Made by a program: the position numbers and the translations under genes. A stretch of 64,000 nt of DNA from Areca catechu (taxonomy: Eukaryota; Streptophyta; Magnoliopsida; Arecales; Arecaceae): assembly GCA_021397845.1 (NCBI GenBank), contig CM038050.1, positions 115,433,891 through 115,497,890 on the forward strand, written 5' to 3'. Below the pieces are notes generated by a model. The model saw only the letters and a list, made by a program, of their open reading frames with translations, was not told the DNA's origin and made no database searches. Numbering within the stretch: position 1 is the stretch's first letter; every line of letters begins with the position of its first letter. Positions 54,540 through 64,000 of this stretch are shown here, piece after piece.

Positions 54540-57500
54540 TTAGAATAGGTCACACAGACCTAATTCGTCTATAATCTTTTCAAATCTATCATGACTAAGG
54601 GATTTGGAGAAAATGTCAGCAAGTTGATCTTCAGTAGGCATAAATTCTAATTCTACAACATTATTTAAAACATGATCTCGAATGAAATGATGTCTAATTT
54701 CTATATGTTTAGTTCGAAATGCTGAATTGGATTTCTAGATAAATTAATAGCACTAGTCTTATCACAATTAACAGAAATTTTAGATTGAACAATACCATAA
54801 TCTTTTAGTTGTTGTTTGATCTACAGTAGTTGTACACAATAGCTCCCCACAGCCACATATTTTGCCTCAGCAGTAGACATGCTACAGAGTTCTCTTTACG
54901 ACAATGCCATGAAATCAAGTTGACACCTAGAAATTGACAAATGCCACTTGTAATTTTTCTATCAATTTTACAGCCTCCATAATCAACATCAGAATAACTA
55001 ATTAATTTTAAAGATGAATGCTTAGAATACCATAATCCTAGATTGCATGTGCCTTTAAGAAACTTAATGATTCTTTTAACAGCTATGATGTGTGACTCTT
55101 TGGATTAGATTGAAAACGTGCACACATACAAACACTAAATAAAATATCAGGTCTACTGGCAGTTAAATAAAGTAAAGAATCGATCATACCTCTATGTAGT
55201 TTTTGATCAACATTTATGCCATTTTCATCTTTATCAAGTCAACATGCAGGATTCATGGGTGTTCCAATTTCTTTGCTTGATTCCATGCCAAACTTTTTGA
55301 TAATCTCTTTGATATATTTGGCCTGGTTGATTAGGAAACCTTCCTTTGATTGTTTGATCTGAAGCTTGAGGAAATAATTCAGCTCACCCATCAAACTCAT
55401 TTCGAATTCACCCTGCATTAACTTAGCAAAGTCTTGACACAAAGATTCATCAGTAGATCCAAATATTATATCATCAACATAAATTTGAACAACTAAAATA
55501 TCATTATCTTTTCTTTGAATAAATAGTGTAGTATCAACACTACCTCTTTCAAAATCATTTTCAATTAAAAACTTACTTAATCTGTCATACCAGTTTCTAG
55601 GTGCTGTTTAAGACCATATAAAGCTTTATTCAATTTGAAAACATGATTTGAAAATGTGTGATCGATAAAACCCGGTGGTTGTTCGACAAAAACTTCTTTA
55701 GATAGAAAATCATTTAGAAATGCACTCTTTACATCCATTTGAAATAATTTGAAATTCATAAAACATGTATATGCTAGTAGTAATCTAATAGCCTCTAGCC
55801 TAGCTATTGGTGCATATGTCTCATCAAAATCTATTCCCTCTTCTTGATTAAAACCTTGAGCTACCAGTCTAGTTTTATTCCTAATTACATTACCTTGCTC
55901 ATCTAGTTTATTTCTATAAACCCATCTAGTACCTATAACAGGGTAGTCATTAGGTCTTTCTACTAGAGTCCAAACATTATTTCTCCTAAATTGGTTTAAC
56001 TCATCATGCATAGCTAACATCCAATTAGAATCAGTCTCAGCTTCTTCTATAGTGTGTGGTTCTACATGAGAAACAACAGCAATCAAGTCATGTGCATCCC
56101 TATGTGCAGCTCTAGTTCTAACACCTTGAGATGGATCTCCTATAATTAGTTCTTTGGGATGTGAGTGTACATACCACCATTCTTTAGGTATATCATCATG
56201 ATTTTTGCTTACCACTTCTTCATGTTGTTCACTTGTTTGTTTATCTTTGAGAGTCAAATCTTTCAATCCATGTTCTAGTGTACCTGCATCATCATCAGCA
56301 CGATCTTCTTCTCTAGAAGATGTAATGTCAAATTCATTGAAAACGATATATATTGATTCTTCCACAGTCAAAGTTCTTTTGTTGAAAACTTTATAGGCTT
56401 TACTATTTGAAGAATATCCAAGAAAAATAGCCTCATCGAATTTTGTATCAAATTTACCAAGATTATCTTTACCAATATTAAGAACAAAATATCTATAGTC
56501 AAAAATATGAAAATAATTGATATTAGGCTTTCTATTGTTCCACAATTCATAGGAGGTTTTTCTAATGATAGGTCTAATTAAAACTCTGTTCAAAATATAG
56601 CAAGCGGTATTTACAGCTTCTGTCCAAAAGTATTTTGGAAGATTTCCTTTACAAAGCATTATTCTGGACATCTCTTCCAAAGTTCGATTCTTTCTTTCTA
56701 CAACACCATTTTGCTGTGGTGTTCTAGGAGCTAAGAAGTTGTGATCAATACTATACTTTGTACAAAAGTGATCAAAATGTTGATTTTCAAATTCAGTACC
56801 ATGATCACTATGAATAAAAATAACAGAAAGATTTTTCAACTTTGAAACTCTTTTATAAAACTTTTTGAATACTTTAAAAGTCTCATCTTTATATGCAATG
56901 AACAAAACCCATGTGTATCTTGAAAAATCATCTACAATAACAAGACCATACTTCATACCACCTAGGCTTGTTATCCTAGTAGGTCCAAATAGGTCCATGT
57001 GAAGTAGCTCTAAGGGTCTAGTAGTAGAAACAATATTTTTTGATTTAAAACTCTCCCTCACTTGCTTTCATAATTGACATGCATCGTAGACATAATCAAA
57101 ATTTACTTTAAACTTTGGCAAACCTTTAACTAAATCTTTTGAAATTAGTTTTGCTATAGTATCCATACTAGCATGTCCAAGTCGCCTATGCCATAGTAAA
57201 CTTGATTCCTTACCTTGTCATTCATTGCTACAAGACTTGTATTGCTCGACATAGCCAGATCATTAAGATATACTACATAAACATTACCAATTCTATGTCT
57301 AATGAACTTTGTACTAGAGTCAAGTGGATCAACTACTATACACATTGAAGACTTGAGGAAAATATTAAAACCAATATCACAAAGCTGACTAATACTCAAA
57401 AGATTATGCTTTAACTATTCTACAAGTAACATATTCTCAATAAATGTTGATTGAGTAATTTTTATTTAACCAATACCGATTATCCTTCCTTTGCAATTAT

Positions 57501-57610
57501 CACCAAAGGTTATCATTCTACCATCTTTTTGTTCTAGGGTGATGAATTGATCAAAATCACCCATCATGTGTCTTGAACAGCTGCTATCAAGGTACCATCT
57601 TTTCTTTATA
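54540..57610 (-). pseudogene. pol: Pol of H: protease, integrase, RT, RNase H
   Basis: Order on the minus strand: protease motif WYLDSSCSRHMMGD (57550-57597), where the usual DSG reads DSS; integrase zinc finger (HRRLGHAS, later CQL) at 57070-57230; long ORF 57061-55577 (494 aa) with HMDLFGP, VDDFSRYTWVLF, HSDHGTEF, TPQQNGVVERKNRTLEEMSR, then RT start (NNVWTLVERP, TRWVYRNKLDEQGNV, FDETYAPIARLEAIRLLLA, FQMDVKSAFLN). A frameshift lies at about 55600. RT goes on with YVDDIIFGS (about 55465-55490), and RNase H with LISYSDVDYGGC. It ends IIDELGLCDLF and a stop at 54540. Multiple stops mean it is inactive. Confidence 0.9.
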
Positions 57611-57649
57611 TTTGTGACTGCAACACATCCTTGCAAAATAATCAAGTAA

Positions 57650-59280
57650 TAGATTTAGTATCCAAGCTTTCTTGGGTCCTTGCAAGTTAGTAGAATTGGT
57701 TCCTTTTGGAACCCAAATTTTCTTGATTTTCTTCTTGTCATTATATTTCAAATGACACTCAAATGCCTTATGACCAAGATTATTACAAGCATAGCATACA
57801 ATTCTTTGCTTTGAATAAAAAGTATATGATGATGCAAATTTTGGTCTATATTATTTTGAAGTAATGAACTTAGGAGCATATGATGTCGATGCAAAAAATT
57901 TATTTGATGTTGAACCTTTATAACCAATTCCAAACTTGTTATTTGTATCTTTTTGATCTTTCAAAATTAGTTCGAGTTTGTTAGAGCATAGGATTAATTT
58001 TTCAACCAATGGGTTAAGCTTTTGAACTTCCTTTTTCAAATCAACATTTTCATTTTGCAAACTTTTATTCTTTTCGAGAAGTTCTTCTTTTTCAAATTGA
58101 GTAGTCTTAAGTCTTTCACAAACCAAATTTAACTCTCTTTGTAAAATCTTATTTCTTTCACCAATTTCATTTTTATCCTTTTCAATCATACCATAATTGT
58201 TTTTCAAATTTTTCATTTTCAAACCAGCTTTTTTATATTCTACTAATAATTCGCAAAAAGCATTATGAAACTCATCATAAGTAAATTCTAAATTTGGTTC
58301 AGATGTAGTTACCTCGTCCTCTAAACCTATAAGGCAGATCTAAGCAGTTTTTGTTGTATCTTCATCTTCTTCAGTGGATGTAGATTCGTCGCTATCACTC
58401 CATGCTGCAAGCATTACCTTCTTTTTCTTTCTCTTGATCATCTTTTTCTTGGCTTCTGGATAGTCAGGACATATATGTCCCAGTTTCTTGCAATCATAGT
58501 AGATTGGAATTTGATCTTTGTCTTTATCCTTCTCCTTTTCTTTGTCCTTTCTCTTTCTCTTCTAAACTCTCCTTTTCTAAATTGCTTCCTCCATCTGTTT
58601 GTTCTTCTTCTGCCCATAAACCTTTTAAATTTTCTCATTATAAGGGATATCTCATCATTTTGAAGATCATCATCATCAAATGAATATGAATCTTCATTCT
58701 TATCTTCTTCTGTAGCTTTAAATGCTATAACTTTCTTTTCTTTTGAATCTTCATCAGTTCTTTGTTGCATGGCTAGCTCATAAGTAATTAATGATCCAAG
58801 TAACTCATCCAATTATAGGGTGTTCAGGTCTTTGCCTCTTGAATCACTATCACTTTAGCTTCCCATTTATCTGGCAAGGATCTCAAAACTTTTTGAACTA
58901 GATCAGCATTAGTATAAGTCCTACCAAAACTTTTAAAATCATTGATAATATCAGTAAAACGGGTATACATAGCAGATATTCACTAGGACCCATTTTGAAT
59001 AATTCATAGTTGTGCACAAGAAGATTGATTTTTGAAGTTTTAACTTGTGATGTGCCTTCATGTGTGATCTCAAGTTTATCCTAAATTTTTTTAGCAGAAT
59101 TACAAGTCAAAATTCGATTAAACTCATTTGGGTCCAAAGCACAATAAAGCAAATTCATAGCTTTGGTGTTCAGCTCAGCTAATTTCATATCATTTTCATC
59201 CCATTCCTCTTCTAGTTTAGGAATCTCAATATCATTGATTCTAACAGTGGGTGTGTGAGGTCCTTTCAAAATAATTTTTC
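57650..59280 (-). pseudogene. gag: Gag of H
   Basis: The capsid-like region appears as ORF 59269-59081 (PHTPTVRINDIEIPKLEEEW) and broken frames (WDKLEITHEGTSQVK, SLPDKWEAKV) to ORF 58812-58438, which ends in a basic, Arg/Lys-rich stretch and a damaged first zinc knuckle (CKKLGHICPDYP). ORF 58222-57851 is a coiled coil (KEELLEKNKSLQNENVDLKK). An intact CCHC knuckle CYACNNLGHKAFEC lies at 57755-57796. Two knuckle regions flanking a coiled coil are typical of SIRE-type Gag. Several stops break it. Confidence 0.8.
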
Positions 59281-59459
59281 ATAAATGAAAATCTATTGCT
59301 TGAATGTATATTTTCATCCTAGCCTTTCAATATGTATAATTGGTTCGATGAAAAGTAGAGGTCGATTTGTGGATTGGCCTTTGATCGAAGAAGTGCTCAT
59401 GGGATGTGCCATCAATCTTTGCTCTAAGTAATTTTCAGAGACTCTACTCTGATACCACT
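59281..59459 (-). promoter_or_regulatory. H leader and tRNA-iMet primer site
   Basis: Short leader. The primer site TGGTATCAGAG is at 59447-59457 on the minus strand, two bases from the LTR end (59460). No tandem duplication here. Confidence 0.75.
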
Positions 59460-60425
59460 TGTTGCCCAAGTGGCTTCTCAAGAGGGGGGTGAATTGGGAT
59501 TATAAAACTTTGGCAAGTATGTGCAATTTAAAAATCCTTTTGGTGTTGTGGTGCAATATGCAATGCGGAAGAAATTAAATAAATGCAATAAAGTAAAGTA
59601 AGCACAATCACAAACATAAAAATTTATAGTGGTTCGGAGCAACCGGCTCCTACATCCACTACCCATGCACCACTTAGGATTTCCACTATATCCCCAACCG
59701 AAATATTGTCGGATTGTTTTAACAGGCTCACAATCCAAATCTATACACTTTGGTTTTACCAGGATCACCAAAGAAAACCCAACTCCCTTTGGTTTTAAAT
59801 AGGATCACAAAAGAAACCCTACACTTCATTTTATACCGGGATCACCAAGAACCCAACTTAGGATTTCACAAGGTTCACCTAAAAACCTTTAACCCTCTTT
59901 TAAGACACAGCCCCTTGCTGTTTTGAGAGAGAAAACAAAGATATGTCAAAAATATAAAGTAACTATAAAACAAACCGAGTTTGTTTATGTATTGCCAATG
60001 AAGATCAAAGTGAAGCCTAGCCTTGAATGCTCTTTTAATGCTCATCAAGTTGCTTCTTTTACTTCTTCAAAGGGTGGATTCAATGATGAAGAAAAGTTGG
60101 TGGAGCTTTGAATCCTATCTTAAATGCTCTTGAAGTGGGTTGGTGAAAACTTGAAGACTTTTCAAATTTCCAAGATAAATCAATGAATAATCCTCAAAAA
60201 TTGTTTAATCCATCAAAAATACTTCCTTTTATAGTTTTCCATGAGATATAACCGTTGTAGGGCCTAGGGAATTAAGAAAAAGCTATTGGAGACCTTTTTG
60301 AGTTCAAAATCAACTTTTAACAACTAGCCATTAGACTGCAGAAAATGGTCACTCGAGTCAGCTCGAGGTTCGCGAGTCAGCTCAAAGTCTCAGACAGCCC
60401 AAACAAAAATTATGTGCGAGTCGGC
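59460..60425 (-). repeat. 5' LTR of H, cut by G
   Basis: 966 bp, matching 50471 to about 51432 of the 3' LTR. TATAAA at 60228-60233. Cut at GCTCGGC by G, with the remainder off-window. Confidence 0.88.
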
Positions 60426-62143
60426 TGGTATGGGCACCAGGATCCGACAGAGGCTCCTCAACCCTCTGTGGATCTCAGATTAGGGTTCCACTTCTATGAG
60501 TCTTGTAATAAGGCTATGAGCCAAAGCAATTTCATAATTTCTAGTCATGTAGCTAGTGTAAGTTTGTTTAGCCTTGTACCTTGGCCAATTTGGATCAAGT
60601 TAGGTCATGAGTCCTGTATTTGTATTTGGTTCGAGTCTGAGTTTGAACTGGGCCCAAGCCCAATTAAAGTCAACTTGGCTTTCAGACCAAGTCAAGTCCT
60701 TGTGGGCCAACCCACCTCTTTCACTTGGAAAGATGCCAACTCAGGTGCCACCTCAGCTACCTACGTGGTGCCACATCAGTTGCCACTTGGGCATCCAAGG
60801 AGGGAAACAAGGTGGCACCCTCATGCTTTCCTCATGCCCTCCCCTTGCCTTTTTCTCTTGGCCAACCTTGGAAGGAGAGACATCATTCCCCTCTTCCCTC
60901 CCCTACATCACGCCATGATCCATCAAATGTAGGGCATTGAAGAGCCTTGAAGAGACCAAGCCACAAAGCAAGCCCTCTTCCAAGCCTTCTTCCCAAAGTG
61001 TTCATGCAAGGATGGAAGGTCAAAGGACACACTCCCCTCTCCAAGCTCTCGACCATGCAATGCCCAAAGCTCCCTCCATTTGGTCAGCCTTGAATCACTC
61101 CAAAGAGGGGCATTGAAGAATCCAAGGGAACACATCCCTTCAAGCAAGCCCTGTTCCATGTTTCTCTCCCAAAATGAGCATTCTAATGAAAGAAGTCAAA
61201 AGGCCAATCCCCCTCTCCAAGCCCTCCCACATGCCACGCCCAATCCAAGTCCCTTTGGTCGGCCAAAGAGAGGAGAAGGTCAAAGGTTTTTTCGCGCCCC
61301 CAAAAAGCTTGTATTTGGTTTTCATTTGAAATTCAAAGAGCCCTGGGTGCCTATTTAAAGGACCCATCCCTCCTTTGTAAAACTATTGAATGGTTAATGA
61401 AAAAAAAAGAGTTTGAGTCTTCTATCTTCCAACCCTTGTCTCTTGGGCTAGGTTGAGGGAAATTGCCTTCGTCCCTAGGGACGTCGAGTGGTATGAGGCC
61501 ACCTATCCGTCATCCCAGGGCGTCGCGAATCCTTCGTCTTCCTGAACGTCGTGTGTGTGAGGCCACAATCCTTCATCCTCCGGGATGTCACAGGGTGCGA
61601 GGCCCCAAGTTATCTCCATCTTCAACTTCGGAATCTAGCCAGACACCGGGCTCGAAGCCCCTTCTCAACCCCATATTAGTTCCTTTCCGTGCATCTCCAC
61701 ATTTTCGCTGATCCTTATTTTGTTTGCCTACAGGTCCTCCCTGGCATCTCGGGCACTGGAGACAGTCGGCTTTGCCATCGCGACCTTTCGATCGAAAGCC
61801 AGTGCTTCCATGGGTTCGACTGCTCGGGCATCCAGGCCGCATCCGCCGAGTTGAGCGATCTCTGAATCGGGAGCTTCAGACGTGTGAGGTTTGCTCTCTC
61901 TATCTCCTAAGTAGGTATTGTATTTCGAGCTAGTCCTACCAGGATTTCTTAATCCTGAGATTGTGTTCTCATTCTCACTTTTAGGGCTTTGAACTGCTAG
62001 TGTAAGATTCTGTTACTCATCTTTCTTATTTCTTGCCTTTGCTTGTGATCGGGAATCAAAACCCTAAGAAAACAAATAAAACTCTTCAACCATGAAAAAA
62101 AAAAAAAGAAATTCCTTGCATCATGAGCATCAATCCCAGCATC
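60426..62143 (+). repeat. 5' LTR of G
   Basis: Starts TGGTATGGGCACCAGGATCC. TATTTAAAGGACC at 61352-61363, as in F. The 3' end is approximate: TGCATCA at 62117-62123 corresponds to an internal TGCATCA of the F LTR, and the proper end with primer site appears deleted. ORFs at 60345-61367 are within the LTR and not credible genes. Confidence 0.7.
61352..61359 (+). promoter_or_regulatory. TATA-like box of G LTR
   Basis: GCCTATTTAAAGGACC, shared with F LTRs and close to that of B. Confidence 0.5.
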
Positions 62144-62157
62144 TCTACCATAACCGC

Positions 62158-62722
62158 TTTGGGGGAGATGAGAGATAAGCTTAGAAGGAATACTTACCTG
62201 CATACCACACCCAGAAACTGTTGGACCAATGGCAAACCTTAAGTCAAGGGAGTAAGAGTGTGGCCGATTACATCGCCAAGTTTGATGAATATGGTATGCG
62301 ATGTAAGGTTGTAGAATCACCTGAGGTAACCCTGTCTAGGATTAGGGCTGGCCTACACCCAGACATTCAGAGAGAGCTGTATTTTAGAGCAACCAGGACC
62401 TTGGAAGAAGCTTACCAAGTTGCTAGGCTCTGTGAGCATTTCTAGAGAGCTCCCACCTACAGAAGACCTGAGCCCTTTAGGAACCAGAGCCGTATCCCTG
62501 GATCCACCCAAAGTCATAGCCAAGCTTACCCGAGTCGACCAAGCCCAAACTGAACTGACCCAAGTCGACCAAACCCAGCCCGACCCAGTCCTAGTCATCC
62601 CATCCTGAACCGACCCCAATACAGTAGAGAGGAAAAGGGTAAGGCTATTGAAGTCCAGAGGAGACCCGATCCCCAAGGTAAATGCTTTTGGTGTCATAAA
62701 CCTGGATATTTGGTAGTCAGTG
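62158..62722 (+). pseudogene. gag: G Gag, N-terminus missing, frameshifted
   Basis: Starts within capsid (EMRDKLRR, one base lost, then YLPAYHTQKLLDQWQTLSQG). ORF 62221-62445 gives SKSVADYIAKFDEYGMRC and IRAGLHPDIQRELYFRATRT, the end of the capsid domain. A Pro/Ser/Asn-rich linker with many Gln-Thr repeats follows, then a zinc knuckle CFWCHKPGY in which the His has become Tyr and a frameshift precedes the last Cys. Confidence 0.78.
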
Positions 62723-63323
62723 CATCGCCCCTGCCCTTCTCATAGATGAACCAACTGAGACTGAACCCGAACCAATTGTTGAACCTGAGGAAGATGTCTA
62801 TGATCCCGAAAATCAGTTGTTGGAAGAGTACGAGGGAGAAGAAGAAGTGTATGAATCTGAAGACCTAGTAGGAGTAGTCCGATGCATTCTAGCCCAAAAC
62901 ATAGTACAGGAAGACTGGCGTAGGACCAACATCCTACAGACACTGATCAAGCTAGGAGATAAGGTTTGTAAGGTCATCATTGATAGTGGAAGCTGTGTTA
63001 ATGCCCTTTCCTTGAGTACAGTCAAATCTTTAGGACTAGCCACAGTTCCCCACCCCAACCCTTACAAAGTCTCCTGGATAGATTCAACTTCAATCCCAGT
63101 AAAATCTAGGTGCCAAATCAAGATAAAAATGAGTTCCTATGAAGAATCGATTTGGTGTGACATCTTACCCATGGGTGTGGGTAGTATCATTCTAGGATGT
63201 CCCTGGCTTTTCGACCATGATGCCACCTTTATGGTCGATCCAATACCTGTGTCTTTTTCCACCAAGGAAAAAAGATCACAATCAACCCAATCCAACCTAA
63301 GGACCCCGTCAAGAAAGAAATGA
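62723..63323 (+). CDS. G protease with acidic N-terminal stretch
   Basis: Open from about 62723 to a stop at 63323 with no good Met start, so it must come from the Gag-Pol frame. Acidic stretch (EEDVYDPENQLLEEYEGEEE) at about 62785-62850, then GVVRCILAQ, and the aspartic protease core VIIDSGSCVNALS near 62980-63010, with ILGCPWLFDHDATF as the second conserved strand. It cuts the polyprotein in the particle. This acidic block is the one kept before module X in A, B, D and E, where protease is absent. Confidence 0.82.
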
Positions 63324-64000
63324 TCTAGTAGCTTAAGGAGAAGAAAGCAGAAGTCAACCTGATCACACCTAAGGAGCTAGAGAAAGAGATTTTAGAGGGA
63401 GCCCTTGTTTGGATTCTAGCCACCAAGGAGAGTCAAGAGCCAACCATTGTAGAACACCCCAAGAGGTTGTAAAGACTCTAAAAGAATTTAAGGATGTTTT
63501 CCTGGAAGAATTACCTGATCAACTGCCACCCCTTAGGGACATCCAGCACGCTATAGATTTGGTCCCAGGATCCACTTTTCCAACCTTCCCCACTATAGGA
63601 TGAACCCCACTGAACATCAGGAACTTCAGAAACAAGTGGGAGAGCTGCTTAGGAAGGGTTTTCTTAGGGAGAGTTTAAGTCCCTGTGCCGTCCCTGCCCT
63701 ACTTACCCCTAAGAAAGACGGGACCTGGAGAATGTGTGTTGATAGCAGGGCTATCAACAAAATTACAATCAAATATAGGTTTCCTATTCCCGTCTGGATG
63801 ATATGCTCGATATGATGGCCGGTGCCACTATCTTTTCCAAGATAGACCTCAAGAGTGGCAACCACCAGATTAGAATTCGACCGGGGGATGAATGGAAGAT
63901 GGCATTTAAGACTAAGGATGGTATGTTCGAGTGGGTAGTGATGCCGTTCGGGTTGTCTAATGCGCCCAGTACCTTTATGAGAGTCATGACCCAAGTCTTG
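63324..64000 (+). pseudogene. pol: G reverse transcriptase, N-terminal part
   Basis: Pieces in three frames: LITPKELEKEILEGALVW, then FKDVFLEELPDQLPPLRDIQ (ORF 63409-63603), then ORF 63600-63815 with PCAVPALLTPKKDGTWRMCV and RAINKITIKYRFPIP. After a further one-base shift near 63795: DDMLDMMAGATIFSKIDLKSG and MPFGLSNAPSTFMRVM to the edge. These are RT motifs 1-4 of Ty3/gypsy. The catalytic YxDD lies beyond the window. Confidence 0.88.

Larger units (their letters stand above)
50471..60425 (-). mobile_element. Element H: SIRE-like Ty1/copia element with extra 3' ORF
   Basis: Minus strand, about 10 kb visible. 5' LTR (60425-59460, cut by G), primer site, gag, PR-IN-RT-RNase H, extra ORF, polypurine tract, 3' LTR (52028-50471). 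LTR ends are TGTTGACC and GGGCAACA. The gene order with IN before RT marks Ty1/copia; two CCHC-type regions in gag and an extra ORF after pol point to the SIRE (Maximus) lineage. Many stops and frameshifts make it non-functional. It sits in D gag. Confidence 0.9.
60426..64000 (+). mobile_element. Element G: chromovirus with gag, PR and RT, cut by window edge
   Basis: Plus strand. 5' LTR (60426 to about 62143), then Gag capsid, damaged knuckle, acidic stretch, protease and RT up to the window end. It lacks a primer site and the start of gag, so it has an internal deletion next to the LTR. Its LTR belongs to the F family (GGCACCAGGATCCGA, AGAGGCTCCTCAACC). This is the only chromovirus here with RT visible. 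Target site TCGGC (60421-60425) cannot be checked on the right. Confidence 0.85.

Noticed and set aside
60345..61842. ORFs of 70-195 codons at the start of G
   Set aside because: All lie inside the LTR, and the longest (60345-60932) crosses the H/G insertion junction, so it cannot be an old gene.

Overview
This window looks like repeat-dense nuclear DNA of a flowering plant. I see no host gene, rRNA or tRNA gene. Every long reading frame that I can interpret belongs to an LTR retrotransposon. The plant assignment rests on the element lineages: chromodomain Ty3/gypsy elements with a tRNA-iMet primer site (TGGTATCAGAGC), a Tat-type Ty3/gypsy element with a 3'-UTR satellite and an antisense gene, and a SIRE-like Ty1/copia element with an extra ORF after pol. 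The species cannot be read from the sequence.

The window appears to be one nest of insertions. The outermost host is a minus-strand chromovirus relative, D (39032-39812, 49163-50470). C, an old chromovirus with PR and IN, sits in D's LTR (pieces at 29108-29285 and 36528-39031). A plus-strand Tat element sits in C's gag-PR region (3248-3684, 25087-29077, plus a satellite split into three pieces). Three minus-strand family-A elements sit in the Tat: A0 (1-3247, cut by the window edge), element 1 (4097-11187) and element 2 (11227-24742). B, a plus-strand element (11896-18244), sits in element 2's 3' LTR. A4, a plus-strand family-A element (29551-36527), also sits in C. On D's other side, E (39813-49162) sits in D's integrase and F (42480-45653), an LTR-LTR dimer, sits in E's gag. 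H, the SIRE-like copia (50471 to beyond 60425), sits in D's gag, and G (60426 to beyond 64000), a chromovirus with gag, PR and RT, sits in H's 5' LTR. Target-site duplications support element 2 (GTTTC), B (AGAAG) and F (AATAT) exactly, and element 1 and E with one mismatch each.

A, B, D and E share a non-autonomous plan. They have a short gag-like ORF, often without a capsid domain, then an acidic stretch, then an unrecognised module that I call X. X ends in a fragment matching the integrase core, followed by the end of integrase with a chromodomain and the 3' LTR. Protease, RT and RNase H are missing. C and G are likely autonomous relatives: C shares its LTR family with B, and G shares its with F. 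Across families whose LTRs differ, the 5' leader, a hairpin before the polypurine tract and a palindrome at the LTR start are conserved, as expected if all use the same machinery.

The most unusual signal is a 31-bp tandem repeat at the LTR 3' end that duplicates the tRNA-iMet primer site. It occurs in family A and separately in family F. Its distribution between the 5' and 3' LTRs of single elements suggests that different copies of the primer site have been used. Most coding sequence is broken; the cleanest frames are gag of A0, the gag/X frames of element 1 and A4, and the PR of G.
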